From: Rachycentron canadum
Taxonomy: Eukaryota > Chordata > Actinopteri > Carangiformes > Rachycentridae
Direction: 5' to 3'
NCBI GenBank assembly: GCA_038496675.1
Contig: CM076656.1
Location: 18,948,340-19,012,339 of the forward strand
DNA: 64,000 nt
Numbering within the stretch: position 1 is the first letter of the stretch; the number at the start of each line of letters is the position of its first letter. The notes beneath the pieces are model-generated. The model ran no database searches and was not told the DNA's origin. It saw only the letters and a program-made list of their open reading frames with translations. Of the stretch, positions 1-11,874 are shown in pieces. A program made the translations under genes and the position numbers.

Positions 1-2
1 GT

Positions 3-28
3 GGGGGGGGGGGGGGGGGGGGGGGGGG
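3..28. repeat. poly-G run at the window edge
   Basis: A run of 26 G, followed by a purine-rich G/A tract to about 150. It is a simple repeat with no coding signal, and its length may be unreliable in the assembly. Confidence 0.9.
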
Positions 29-3000
29 AGATGGAGAAAAGGAGTGAGGGATGAAGGAGGGGAGGCAATGAGGGAGAGGGAGAGAGAGAGAGTACATCTC
101 CGTAATCAAGCCATAAAGGAGAGAAGGAGCGAGGGAGCGAGGGGGAAAAGACGAGTAGGCTCTGAATGAGTCAATCATGATTAATCAAGACGCTTCTCGC
201 TCTTCTCCCTCTCTCTTTCTGTCTCTCTCTTTCTGCTCAGACTCATAATCATCATTGCGCACACAGACACACAAAACCTTGTTTGCCACTACAGCCCCAG
301 TGTACATCCATGTGTTTTTCAGTCTTTCTGACTTTTGATCCTTTAAAGTAAAACTCAATCAGCCACCTCACATCATTATCATACAATAGTAAAACATGCA
401 GAGCGCTGATACGAGGAGCTTTGACCTCGTCCCTTCCAACACGGAAGCATCAAACTCAGCGCAGCAGGAAGTGTGGAGTGATGGTTACACTCAGACAGCG
501 TGTGGATGCTGGGGTGGAGGTGAGGCTCTTACGCTGCTTCTCTATATGAACAGCAGCAGCAGCAGAGGCAGCAAGTGACAGCATGGCTTTCAGGTGAGTG
601 GTGTGAAGTTCACAGCAGGAAAAGAGTGAGCAGATCACTATCTACTTTTTTTTTTTTTTCCTGTTGCAGTGAGAAAAGAAAAAAAAAAAAACATGTCATG
701 TTCACGAAGCGCTGGGCTCGAGTCGAGTGGCTGATGTGGCTCCGCTTCATTAGTGTCCAACTGTGGCCTCTTGTCACAGGACACGTCCTTGGTGAAATCT
801 GTTTTCTACTGCTTTCATTTCATTTTCTAACCTTGCTCTTTAATTAGATGTTATCTGTGCTTTTATACTGTTTTCTTATTATGATTTTTGCCTCTATTTT
901 TTATGCTTTTTTAAAATTTTTGTTAAACACATTTAATGAACTCTGTGTGTGGTAATGTGCTGAACTATAAATGAACTTAATTTGCCTTGGTGTCGGAAAG
1001 AAGTGATGAGCAACCAGTCAGGGTTTTTTTTTTTTTCTCCTTTTCATATTTGATTAATTTGTTTTAACTCACTTGTTACTTCCGTTATTTCATTCAAAAA
1101 AAAAAAGGCAGGAAAAGGAAGAGATGCCTCAAAAAAAGAAAAGAAAAGACAGAAAGAAGCAAATCATTATTAAATAAAATGAGGATTACCAAAGCATTGG
1201 AAATACATACCCATCAAATGACATAATGCATCAAATATTATAGTTGACAATAGGCTAATTTGTTACAAACCCTAGAGAGAGACCTAAAGAAGCAAAGCAA
1301 ATAAGTAAATTACTGTGACAGCTGAGCACTGTAGTTTTAAGCAAATGTCACTCAAACATTAGTAAACAGTGCTTTTTTTAAGGGGACTATTTTTAGTGGC
1401 GGATTATTGTCCTAGTGAGAATGTACAATGTGCAATGATGTATTTATTTTAAATCGCATTTGGACAACAGAGGAGCTCTATGCCACAGGGGAATGAGCTG
1501 TATTAGTTAAATATTATTGTTAGGATCTATTTATTGTCCGTTTTCATGGGATTTGCTGAGAATAAGAAAAATATAGAATATCAGCAGTGTTGTGCTTTAA
1601 GGTGCCACTAATTAAACAACTTGAATGTGATTGTGGCACTTTGTTTTTTTTTCTCCACAGGCTTTAATGTGCTCAGTATAAAAAAAAAATGGATGAGAGA
1701 AAACCTCCCCTCTGCTGCTGCCTCAGTGTCGCTGCTTGCGAGGAGTGTGTGAATCCTCAGACAGAAAGAGAAAAAATAGGGCACTTTCATATTTATTTAA
1801 GTGTCAGATCCAGAGCTGTCTGTAGGGAGCGGGAGGAAGGAGGGCTGCAACCACAGGAACTCTGAGGTTTCACAAGCCTTCCTCTTTTTTTCTTCTCTAT
1901 CTCTGAACACACACACACACACAGTCAGTCAGGCATACACACTCATCTGCCTGCATGGACACACAGGGGAAAGGCAAACAGAGGAAGGAAAGCGAAAAAG
2001 TGAGAAGACAGAGGAGGAAATGAGGAAGAAATGCAAGGACCTGCTGTCAGTCACGCGCACACTTACACACAGAAACCAACAACACATCCACTGCATATGC
2101 ATCTTCCTGCCCATCAGTGAGTGTGTATGTGTGACTGAGATGAGGAGGAGCTGTGAATGCAACAACCCAAGTTATGTCTCACAGCTAAAAGACAGAGCAC
2201 CTAAATGAAGATTATACAGCAGGTGGCAAACAGGCCGTGATCCACCGTCAAGAGATGTCACATCAATTGTGCGAACATACGGCGCAGAATAGATAAATCT
2301 CCATCAAGGCAGCCAAAAGAACAGGAAGCCCGCCCTCCTCCTCCTCTCTCCCCTCCACCGTGACACACAAACACTGGAGCACATGTGAGAATATCTCAGA
2401 GCAATTACCTGCTGGTTACACCTCAAGAGTGCAGAGGTTCCTGTGAAACGTAAATCAACACTTCCTCCTGGTGGATCTGCTGTGAACTACAGGAGCCTTC
2501 AGGCACTGGGACGACATCAGACCCTCTTTGACTTCATCTGTCCGAGTCTCACATCCTACAGTTATTAGACAAAATCAGCAAACAAGTGGATCTGAAAACA
2601 CATCTTGAACGATTTAAGTTTAACTTTAAAGTTTGGTCTTAGAATAAGTCAAAGTTTCAGGTTTGCTCTTTGCAAACTAAGTGTCTTGAGTCATCGGATG
2701 CTTAGTTGTTGTGTTGTTGCATGGTGACGCAATTCAGGGGCAGGGACTGTTTCTGTTTTTACAATATTCTCCTTGTTATAGATCCTAAATTTGATATTTA
2801 GCTGGTCGGTTTTATTAGAAAATACAAACCAGCCAAAGTAGATGTAGTAAGGACAATGAGAGACAGACTCATATTAGACAGTGTGGGAACTGTCTGGGGT
2901 CAACAACAGCTATAGTGCTACAGTGTTTTAATATATATAAATATACGATTATGTCCTATTCTTTCACTCTACAACTTGTAAAAAGCCCTCAAACTGTTTC

Positions 3001-5050
3001 TATTATGACTTTTAAACGATGACGATCCAGGAAACATGACTCGGTGCAGCAGTTTGTCTCTGGAGCAGTTTATGAGAAGGACCTGAGGACAAACCAAAGT
3101 AAATGTTTGCATCCACCTCAATCGATTACGTCTGGAATACAAATAACAGTCTGTTTGGAGGAGGGAGAGAGGAGAGCACGAGGGAGGCCTCTCAACAAAT
3201 CACTGACTGTGTCCCGCAAAACCTAAGACTGTTTGTTTACCTGCCGTCTCTCCCAGCAGCTGCGTTACCACCTTCACATGGTGTCAACAAAACATAAAAA
3301 AAATAAAGGCAGAGGAATGTTTACTGCGATGGATCACAAACCCAAACTGTTTTGGATTCTGCAGGATGAAGTTATATTAAACACTAGACGCACACAGAGA
3401 CGTTCAGAGGCAAAGAAGAGGAGAGAGCTTTATGATTTGATTGACTTTATTTGTAAGGCACCAGAAGTCCTTCCTTACTGCAGAACATTTCATATTATTT
3501 ATAGTAAATGTTTGTTGTACTTTTTTATAGTTTTTTTTTTTGTTTATTTGTTTAAATGAAGCTATGATTTCAGACACAAAACATTTTTTTTTTTTTTTTT
3601 TGCCAAAGTACACACTTTCAGGTTTTACATTATACACAAAATAAGTATTTAAAAAAAGACCTTTACAAAGCTCAAAACGCTTACAATGCTTCACGCTATG
3701 GGGGCAAAAAGTTGGGAAGGTGGGATGTGGCATGGGAGTAAAGGAGGATGAGGTGGGTGGGGGGTCAGGAGTGGGTGGTTCAGAGACAAGGAGAGGGGTC
3801 AAAGGGCAAAAGGTCAACGTACTGCAGTTTCCCCCCTGGTGTCACATCGGTTTTGTAACACAATAGCACAAGAATCATCCAGGACAGACAAGAGAAGATG
3901 CAGCCATATACACATAAAGCTTTCTATGTATAACTGTATACAGAGGCGAGCACCTCCTACTACTTTAACAAATACATAGAATTTCATTTGTATGTTTATA
4001 ACGTCAGCTTTGTAATTCTGGTTCTAGTTCATATTGATTCATATTTAAAAACAAAGAGAAAAAAGAGAGAGAGAGAGGAAAAAAAACCCAAAACAAAACA
4101 AGTGCATTGATCACAGAAAATTTGGACCAAACATTCTTTTTGAAAAATGTCTCCACTAGAAAGAAATCAATCTGAGTTTCCCTGCAGACATGCACTGATG
4201 TGTGTGTTTGTGTGTCGCTTTGTCTACATGCTCTGCATATCACTATGACAAGTACAGTATGTAGCTAGATACATACAGTGAGATGGGAGGACGATGTGCT
4301 GCGAGCTTAATTCACAAGCGGAGTAGCACGTTAGCGTTTGGAGTAACAACAGCAACGCGTTTCACCTCTGTGGTTTATCACTGACGACCAAACCTGTACA
4401 ACTGTTTATACACACCTTGATCACATAAAATGATGAAGGATTCATCCCACAAGTGTTTATCATCTAAACCTTTAAACATATGACGGGTTTGATACTAAAA
4501 TATTTAATTTTTGTACTTTTTGCTTCCTGAAAACAACCAATGCGTCAAATTTGCACATGAATCAGCAACTTTGTGAGCAAATGTCTTAATTTTACTGACA
4601 ATAAAATGTGCTTCATCATTGTGAAAGGAGAAAAAAAAAAGAACTCAGAAAAGGTGTGTGTGTGTTTCTGTGTGAGGGGGAGGGAGGGGTGTTTGTATAA
4701 AACATAACTTCATGCACAGGCTGTGTTCAAATTAACAGTCATACAACACTAGAATCATAGTCAATCAAATAATCTTCATGGCAACGTCAAGGTCTGAGGG
4801 TTGTGGGAAATGTGTGTTTGAAAAACGCTCTAAACGTCTGCAAAGAAAGTGGGAACATTTCCTCTTATGCCGCCTAATTCAACCTCCCCCCGGACCCAGG
4901 ATTCGTGGGCGAGTGTCGTGGTCAGGCCACACCTGTTACGCGACGTTCGTGTCATATCGGAGGTCTGAGCTCTGATATGTCCCAGTTTGCTCAGATGTGC
5001 CTCAAAGCCAAATGTCGCTAAAAGTAATTAAACCCAAATGTAATGGAAAG
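29..5050. other. stretch without a recognised gene
   Basis: I see no convincing coding exon on either strand. The stretch holds A/T-rich sequence, short A or T runs (for example about 3,584-3,601), purine-rich patches and short CA repeats. Open frames here are short, lack recognisable domains and have no consistent splice context. The part nearest 5,000 could still belong to a long tle5 3' UTR, because tle5 is transcribed leftwards into this region. Confidence 0.6.
583..593 (+). other. candidate first coding mini-exon (ATG plus consensus donor)
   Basis: An ATG in good context (A at -3, G at +4) is followed after 11 coding bases by a near-perfect splice donor, CAG|GTGAGT. It lies downstream of a CAG-rich segment that would fit a 5' UTR. 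If real, it would encode Met-Ala-Phe-(Arg/Ser) and splice to an exon I cannot find. A motif this short occurs by chance, so this is only a flag. Confidence 0.15.
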
Positions 5051-5055
5051 AGGAG

Positions 5056-7269
5056 TTTATTGTCAAATCACAGTGTTTTTAACCTTCACACAAAACACAC
5101 ACACACTCATCAGTCCTACAACCGTCTTAAGTTCTCCCAAGACCTCAGGGGGAATCAGGGGCATTCAACTCACATTATTTATCGTTACATAGACAACATG
5201 TCTGTCGTTCACCGTTTCCTATACTATAAACACAGCAATCTTTTTCATTTTTAAGCTGTTTTTGCTTCATTCAAATTGAAGAAATAGGGAAGAAAAAGGG
5301 AGAAGAATAAAATGCAGCAAAAGTCCTCTGCAGAAACCAAGCTGGGAACATTTTAATTATACTGTACGACAGGTGTTTTAACCACTGTGAGAAAGTTCAG
5401 ATGCTGAAGTAAAGTAAGCAGAAGGTACATGTGGAGCTATGGGCAGCAAATGAAGAGGGGTTTTAAACACAGCCAGAGTTTGGTGACGCCACATTATTCA
5501 CCCTGCTCCCACCTGACGAGGTCTAATCAGACACAGTCACTGAGTAATTGAACACTTGTGTAGGTGTGCAGGGCTCAGGGGAGATCAGAGCTGCAGAAGT
5601 GCTTCATCTGTCATGTACCGATATCATTTTGTTAGATCTGTTAGATTCCCCTCTCAGTGTTGTAGGTAGATGTTCAGTCACCTGTATGATGCAGTGGAAG
5701 CTGAATATGTGACACATCAAAATGTACAGTATAAAGCTGAATCTCCGCCTTAATGCAGGGGCAGATATGTTCTTTGAGCTTGGCCGTGGACTGTTCGAAG
5801 ACTGGATCATTACTGGGAGACTGGGACCGACCGCATGCAGGGATTAATATCACCACTCTAGTCTCTGTATATTAAGTTTGTACCCATCTCCCTTGTGTCA
5901 CAGCCTGTTCTGACATTGTCCTCTCCTGCTTTTAGCTCAGGCCTGAACCCATCGGGGGACAGTTATTCAAAGATGCACGCTGCCCTCTGCTGTCAAACAC
6001 ACAATGTGCACACTGTTTCCTCAGTGCACATTAAAGATGGAAAAAGGTGGCGGGCGGGTGCACAAGTCAGGTGGTGTCTCTGTTCTTTTTGTTGCTACCT
6101 CAGCTCTGTTTAACACAGAGAGTCACCTTTTCAGTGAAGGTGGATTTATCTGACGTATCACGCGGGGTCAGGGAAGGATCGGAAGTCCGGGGATTACTTA
6201 CTAAGGTGGGTTTGTTTTGTAGTCTGCCAGCTCTCAGCATGAGGTTTGCTCTAAGAAGGTGCTTTTCCTCTCTAAATATAAATTTAGGATTATACACAAA
6301 ATCTCTAGTTTGTCTGGAGGTGTCTTCTTATTACAACGACTCTGCTTTACAAGCAGCAGTTTTTGGTTTGGACGTGTCAGTAGCTGTAGGAAGCAATACA
6401 AGAGGAATATTTCTCTCTCTGTAGCACGGGCATTAGATCAATATTTAAACATTTCTCTGATCCATAACAATCCACCTTTTAAAGTCACAGCCAGCTTTTA
6501 GCTTGGAATGAATGCATTCTATTTGGACTGCAAAATAAGATAAAGAACAAAAAAAAAAAAAAAAAACGAAAAGAAAAGAAAAGAAAAACAAAAAAAAAAC
6601 AAAAACATCAACACTCTGAGAGACCTCATCTTAGGAGAGGGAGTTGTAGGACTCCTGTGTTGTGTGCGACGAGTTTTACAGCCAGAGAATCCCTTTGTTT
6701 TACATTTAGCCTGTTTTGACACCAGCAGTATGGTGCGTTCAGTCTCACAGGTCACGTGCTGCCTAAAAACGACCCGCTTTGAACAGAGGCAAGAGGTGGG
6801 AGAGGGGTGGGAGAGGAAGAGAGGCATGAAGAAAAAATGAAATAACAACAGAATAAGAACTGAGAGAGAGCGACAGGATGGCAGGAAGCATCGGAAATAG
6901 ATTTTTAAAAGTCCTGATTAAAAAAAAAAAAAAAAAAAAAAGGAAAACAGAAAAACAAAGCTTAATAATAAACAAAAGAGTATGTGTTTGAAGAAATTAC
7001 ACAGGATACGTAAGAGAGAAGGGAGGATAAATCCAGGTATGGTAAATATGAAGGAATCAGGACTGGTCTGACTTGAGGGGCAGGTGCCAGATCTCCCCAG
7101 ATTATGGAAGTAGTTAGGGATCTGTAGCTGGAGCTGTGGTGATGGGAATAAAGCCCATGTTTGCTAAGGTCAGATAGAGGGAGACCAGGGGAGAGGCTGT
7201 AGGCCAAGGGGGGCTCGAATCTGGGGATTCAGGTCTCTGGATAGAAACAGAGCTGAATGGGAGCATCAT
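5056..7269 (-). other. probable tle5 3' UTR / 3' flank
   Basis: This is the sequence downstream of the tle5 stop codon in the direction of transcription. No coding signal is seen. It includes two long A runs on the + strand (6,549-6,568 and 6,921-6,940), which would be U runs in the transcript. The nearest canonical poly(A) signal I found on the minus strand is AATAAA at 5,056-5,061. The real 3' end is not determined by the sequence alone and may be nearer to or further from the stop. Confidence 0.35.
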
Positions 7270-7497
7270 CTAATCGGACTTGTCTCCATCCTCCTCGCGG
7301 TGGCTGTCAACTCCGTCACGTGACGCCTTCTCCTCCTTGGCCAGCTGGGCTTGGGAGGCCAGCAGGGAGGAGAGGGAGAAGAGGCTGGAGGAGGTGGTGA
7401 CAGCGGGGAGGGTTGGCTGGCTCAAGCCCAGAGGCAGGGGGGTCATGGGCAGGGCCAGCCCCTGGAGCTGAGACAGCTGGTGAGCCTGGAGCTGCTG
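7270..7497 (-). CDS. tle5: tle5 coding exon 7 (C-terminal GP-like tail and stop)
   Basis: This exon encodes residues 122-196, starting QQLQAHQLSQLQ and ending EEDGDKSD before a TAG stop at 7,270-7,272. It contains the proline/leucine-rich stretch (LALPMTPLPLGL) and an acidic/basic tail matching TLE5 rather than the SP region of long TLEs. The acceptor is a tandem NAGNAG: three CAG triplets run together at 7,492-7,500. I placed the boundary after the first (7,498-7,500), which reproduces the human Ile-Ile-Arg-Gln-Gln junction. Use of the next AG would drop one Gln without changing frame. Confidence 0.95.
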   Translation of the reverse strand, partial: QQLQAHQLSQLQGLALPMTPLPLGLSQPTLPAVTTSSSLFSLSSLLASQAQLAKEEKASRDGVDSHREEDGDKSD

Positions 7498-9784
7498 CTG
7501 CATGGAAGACAACCAGACACAACTTAGTCACAGCAGGATGGATACGGTACACAAATCACTGCAAAACACTGAAGGATGTGCAAAATCTGCAATGCACAGA
7601 CCTTAATATATTTCACAACTTGCGCTTAATATATGACGCCTGAGGCACAGCACTAATAACTCGAGCACAATAGGACAGATGGATAGCTAAAATATATGCT
7701 TGGTAGAAGATGGAAAATCTGAAGCGCACATAACTTATTCATTATAGATTCAATTTTCAATACATAATCCCAAGAAAAAAGCTCAAAACAAGAAAGAGCT
7801 GAAGCATATGCAGAAGAAGGGAGTGATATGGTATTAAATATGAAAAGACCATAACCCAGCAGAGGACACACATAATCAAAGCATAAAATCAAACATATAA
7901 AAATACACATAAAAACCTGCCACGGGAAACACATGTATTTCATTTTAATACAAAGACAAATTGTTGCTGCCAGGCCTCCGCACTTTAATCACCCCCCACT
8001 GTGCTCACACTCAACATGATGACACATCAGTCGGTTGATGTTTATGACAACAGTGACTGACGTCTCGTAAACAGCATCTAACTGTTGTAGCCCGGGCTTG
8101 TTTAGGCTACAAGTACGAAGCCGACAACTCTGCTCCACATTCACAAACACAAAAGAGCTCAAACGCTACATGTCCAGGAGGAATATAGAAAGTATATATG
8201 GAGATATTAGCAGCTGCCAAAGGATGATATTGACAGTCATCAGAAAATGGATAAAACTGTGTCCTTCCCATTGCTGGAAAGAATAGAAAACACACACACA
8301 CACACATATATACAGGCCAATGCGGACCTGTTTCCTCTGTATCTAAAGCAGCAGACACGAAGATGAATCATGGTGATGGAGTAGCTATGTTAGCTAACAC
8401 TAGACCCATAGGAAACTGATGGAGTGGATTGCTGAGCTAATACTAAACCTCTGGTGAAATGATGGAGTAGCTAAGCTAGCTAGCACAAGGCTGATAATGA
8501 TAAAGTATGTGTAGCGGACAAACACGACAGCCACAGAGATGAAGGATTGTGGCTAGCTAGCTGATGTACCATCCATAACCATCCAGTATTTCAGTTATCC
8601 ATCTAAATTATTTGAAATAATTGTAGCCATGTACTGGACGGAGAAGAATATCACCTAATCCATCCAATCAGAGGGTATTGATACTTAGATATTCAAAATA
8701 AAAAAAGAAAGAAATTTAAGTCACTAATTTTATATGTTAAGATGACTTTGCCATGACTTGAATGATGGTTTAATAGTTTGTCATTTCAAAAGCAAAAATT
8801 GTAAATATTGCCCAGTCCCTGTCTGTCATTTGTACTTTTCTTATTCCTATGTGATAGTAAATTCAATATTTTTTTTTTTAATATTTTGGAGTGGAGAAAA
8901 GGCAGCGTGATTATATCGCCATGGGCTCCAGGAACCGATTAAAGACATTTTTCAATATGGCATTTCTGGCATTTTAGAGACACCAAAAAAAAAAAAAAAA
9001 ACAAACCAAAAAACAAACAAAAAACAAACAAACAAAAAAAAAAACAATGGAAATAATCTTTAGCTGCAGCCTGAAACTCCTGAAAGTAGGAAGTTAAACA
9101 TCAGGATAATTCATCCTGAGCTGCATTAAGTTTAAATGTTCCTTTTTCTGGCTCCTGCAAGTCCCTCAGCTTAATGTAAGTAGAACTTTGAGCCAAATTT
9201 TGCATATGAAAGCTGACATATAAATAAAGATTATTATTATTAGAATACTAAATGACTGTAATAGTCCTAAAGGAGAAGTCTTATAAGAAAAAAAAAATCC
9301 TTTGTACTGATCTGAATTAACAAAGCCTCACTGAAAACAACAAATAAATGTTATGTTTCACGAAGCTGGTATTTATTAAAGGACTGTTGTTGTATAAATT
9401 TTCACTCAATACTGACATGGGTCCTTTTTGTTTTGAAACTGAAGCCTGTGATGTGAGAGTCACAGATCCTTTCTTCCCTGGTGTCTGTTCTCTGTCTTTA
9501 ATGTGATGTTTAAGTGCATAAAACGGAGAAATAAAACTTTAGCATACAGCAATTTAGAAAAAGTAAAGATAACACATGAGTATCAAATTTGCCCACACTT
9601 TCATTAACTGCTGCATTATTGATCATAGACAAAAACCTTGTCCAACCTTGTATTTCCAAAGCACAGGTGTTAAACTTTTCACAAACAAGTAGCCCATAAA
9701 TAAAGAAAACAATGGAACTGATGTTAACGATCAATACTTGTGCTTCTCTAACCATCACAAGACCCTGAGGCTGGAACATCGTAC
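7498..9784 (-). other. tle5 intron 6
   Basis: Non-coding sequence between exons 6 and 7. It holds a 43-bp tandem repeat (8,374-8,502), an A-rich low-complexity patch (about 8,985-9,045) and no recognisable gene. The donor is AGG|GTACGAT, a weaker match than the other donors in the gene. Confidence 0.85.
8374..8502. repeat. 43-bp tandem repeat, three degenerate units
   Basis: Three consecutive units start at 8,374, 8,417 and 8,460. Each begins TGATGGAGT and continues with a GCTA-rich segment. The spacing is exactly 43 bp, while the units differ internally, so this is an older minisatellite-like array. It lies in tle5 intron 6 and has no coding signal. Confidence 0.75.
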
Positions 9785-9859
9785 CCTTATGATGGAGTTC
9801 ATCTCTGGGGGGGTGACCTGCTTGGCCCTCTCTATGGCCGCCAGGACCTGCTGCTGGTG
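9785..9859 (-). CDS. tle5: tle5 coding exon 6
   Basis: 75 nt, phase 0 at both ends, encoding residues 97-121: HQQQVLAAIERAKQVTPPEM followed by NSIIR. This is the end of the Q region and matches human TLE5 (HQQQVLGAIERAKQVTAPEL) closely. The acceptor is CTAG and the donor GTACGA. Confidence 0.95.
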
Positions 9860-10046
9860 CTAGAGACGGGGTGGGTGAGGGGTGAATATGGGGGGGGGGG
9901 CAATAAAAATTGAAGCAGAAACAAGGAAAGGGAGAGTTTGTGGGGAGAGAGGTGAAAAGGTTAGATCAATATCAGTGGTCCCAACAGAGACCACGACGCT
10001 CTCTGGTGATGAACCCCCACACCCACCACCCCCACCATTCATCCAG

Positions 10047-10116
<70 letters not shown>

Positions 10117-10649
10117 GAGCCTTGCGTGACACTGGTGAATGTATGGTCGGCTGGTGTGCTGTAATGGGTGGAGGTCAAACCCCTGTTGGGCAGATAAGAG
10201 CACGGCTTATCTGAATCACACAACCATTTATTACGCTGACACACACAAACACACACGTATAAAAAAAAAGGGGAGAAGGATGGCGAAGGCGGCAAAGGGA
10301 GGGAGGTATAGAAGGTAGGAGAGGTGGTCAAAAAGGGAGGGGGAAGGAAGGACAAGAATTGTGGGAAAGGGGGGGGTGAAATATGGCAGAGAGTCAAGGT
10401 GGGGGAGGGAGGAATAAAGCGAAAGTGAAGTAGAAGGCAACACAGGAAGTGAGTGATGATGAATGATGGGAGGAGAGAAATAGAGAGGAGAGAAGAGGAG
10501 GGAAGGAAGCTGGGAGAGGGGTCATGGAGGTGGAGAGGTAATGAGGCGGGAATGAGGGTGATCTCATTCCAGGATGTAAGGAATAGGGCGGAGGGTCAGG
10601 GGGTTAGTGACGTCTTTGTGTCAGTGTGTGTGTGTGTGTGTGAGATTAC
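9860..10649 (-). other. tle5 intron 5
   Basis: A 790-bp intron with a (CA)31 microsatellite at 10,048-10,109 and a purine-rich G/A tract at about 10,265-10,560 on the + strand. In the transcript this becomes a long polypyrimidine-like tract plus a GU run. No gene is seen. Confidence 0.85.
10048..10109. repeat. CA microsatellite
   Basis: An uninterrupted (CA)n of about 31 units inside tle5 intron 5. Long open frames across it are repeat artefacts. Confidence 0.97.
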
Positions 10650-10712
10650 CTCCTGAGATAGGTAGGGGAGGACTTGTGCGCAGATCCCGTTCAATCTCTT
10701 CACTATCTCGGC
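10650..10712 (-). CDS. tle5: tle5 coding exon 5
   Basis: 63 nt, phase 0 at both ends, encoding residues 76-96: AEIVKRLNGICAQVLPYLSQ plus Glu. It is essentially identical to human TLE5 here and forms part of the Q-region coiled coil. The acceptor is CCACAG and the donor GAG|GTAATC. Confidence 0.96.
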
Positions 10713-11794
10713 CTGTGGAGAGACATTTATTTAGTTGAAGGATAATATGAGGCATTATTTGAAATGTTTGTTACAATCAACTCGTCCAATGAAAAAGTCT
10801 GTCTCTAAACATTTTCCATCTTCCCTGCTCTGTCTGGGGCACTAAGCCCTGAGCCTTTTTATTCGTCCATCAGGTGTTAGCCTTTAAAAATAAATCACAA
10901 ATCTATAGTTTCATTTGAGGAGGGTCAAGTAATTCTCTGAAACAGCTGAGTAGCTGTTAGTTTTTTACAAATGTAACTTAAGCCCCATTTTCAGGTGCTG
11001 ATGGATACACATTTATTACTCTCTTCAGTATTTACAGCAGCAGGATGGTGTGTGAATCACATCATAAAACAGTGCCCATTTTTATCATAATGACAGAACA
11101 TATCATCCAGTGCAGTGGTGTGGTTTTTAAAGCCCCTTCAAACCCTTATGGACTGAAATCTGCCTTGGGAAATTTAAATAGTGTGGCCAAAAGCACAGGG
11201 GACTCACAAAATAGCGTGTGCCATCTTGCCTGGCTAGCATATTATCAACAGCAGTCCACATTTTTTACATTGACTTTTGGGGTTTTTTTTTTATGTGGAC
11301 AGCTACAGTGAGAGAGAGACGGCAAAGTTAGGGGGGTGGGTAACGCACAGCAAAGAGCCATGGGTGTGCTTTACCAGGTGGGTCACTGGGCTGCAATTTC
11401 TTAATTATAGTGTTAACTTCATTAAAAAAAAAAAAAACAATGAAAAATGTTCAACAATGAACCCCCCCACCCAAACACATGAATAAGAATAAACACTATG
11501 TAAATCAAAACTGTGGCAAAATGCAACATTGTGGACAAAGAAAGAGACTAAACTATAGTTTAACAAATAAAAGCAGCAGGTCCGTTTACTGTGCCACTTG
11601 CAGGACTATGGCAACACTTGTTGTGAGATAATCACTGCTAGTTCAGTCTTTGGTAAGAAAATATAGAACAACACCACACTCATCCTTTAAAGCCTCATTA
11701 AATGTAAATTGTCATTCAGCGATTCAAACCACTCTCTCATTGGTATGGGAAACATCTGCTACGACCTTCCCAAACTGGGGCACACATCTTGCAT

Positions 11795-11796
<2 letters not shown>

Positions 11797-11853
<57 letters not shown>

Positions 11854-11874
11854 GCGCGCGCACACACACACACA
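11797..11874. repeat. CA microsatellite with a CG-containing segment
   Basis: A long (CA)n that turns into an alternating CG/CA segment near 11,849-11,861 and back to CA. It is alternating purine-pyrimidine throughout. Confidence 0.95.
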
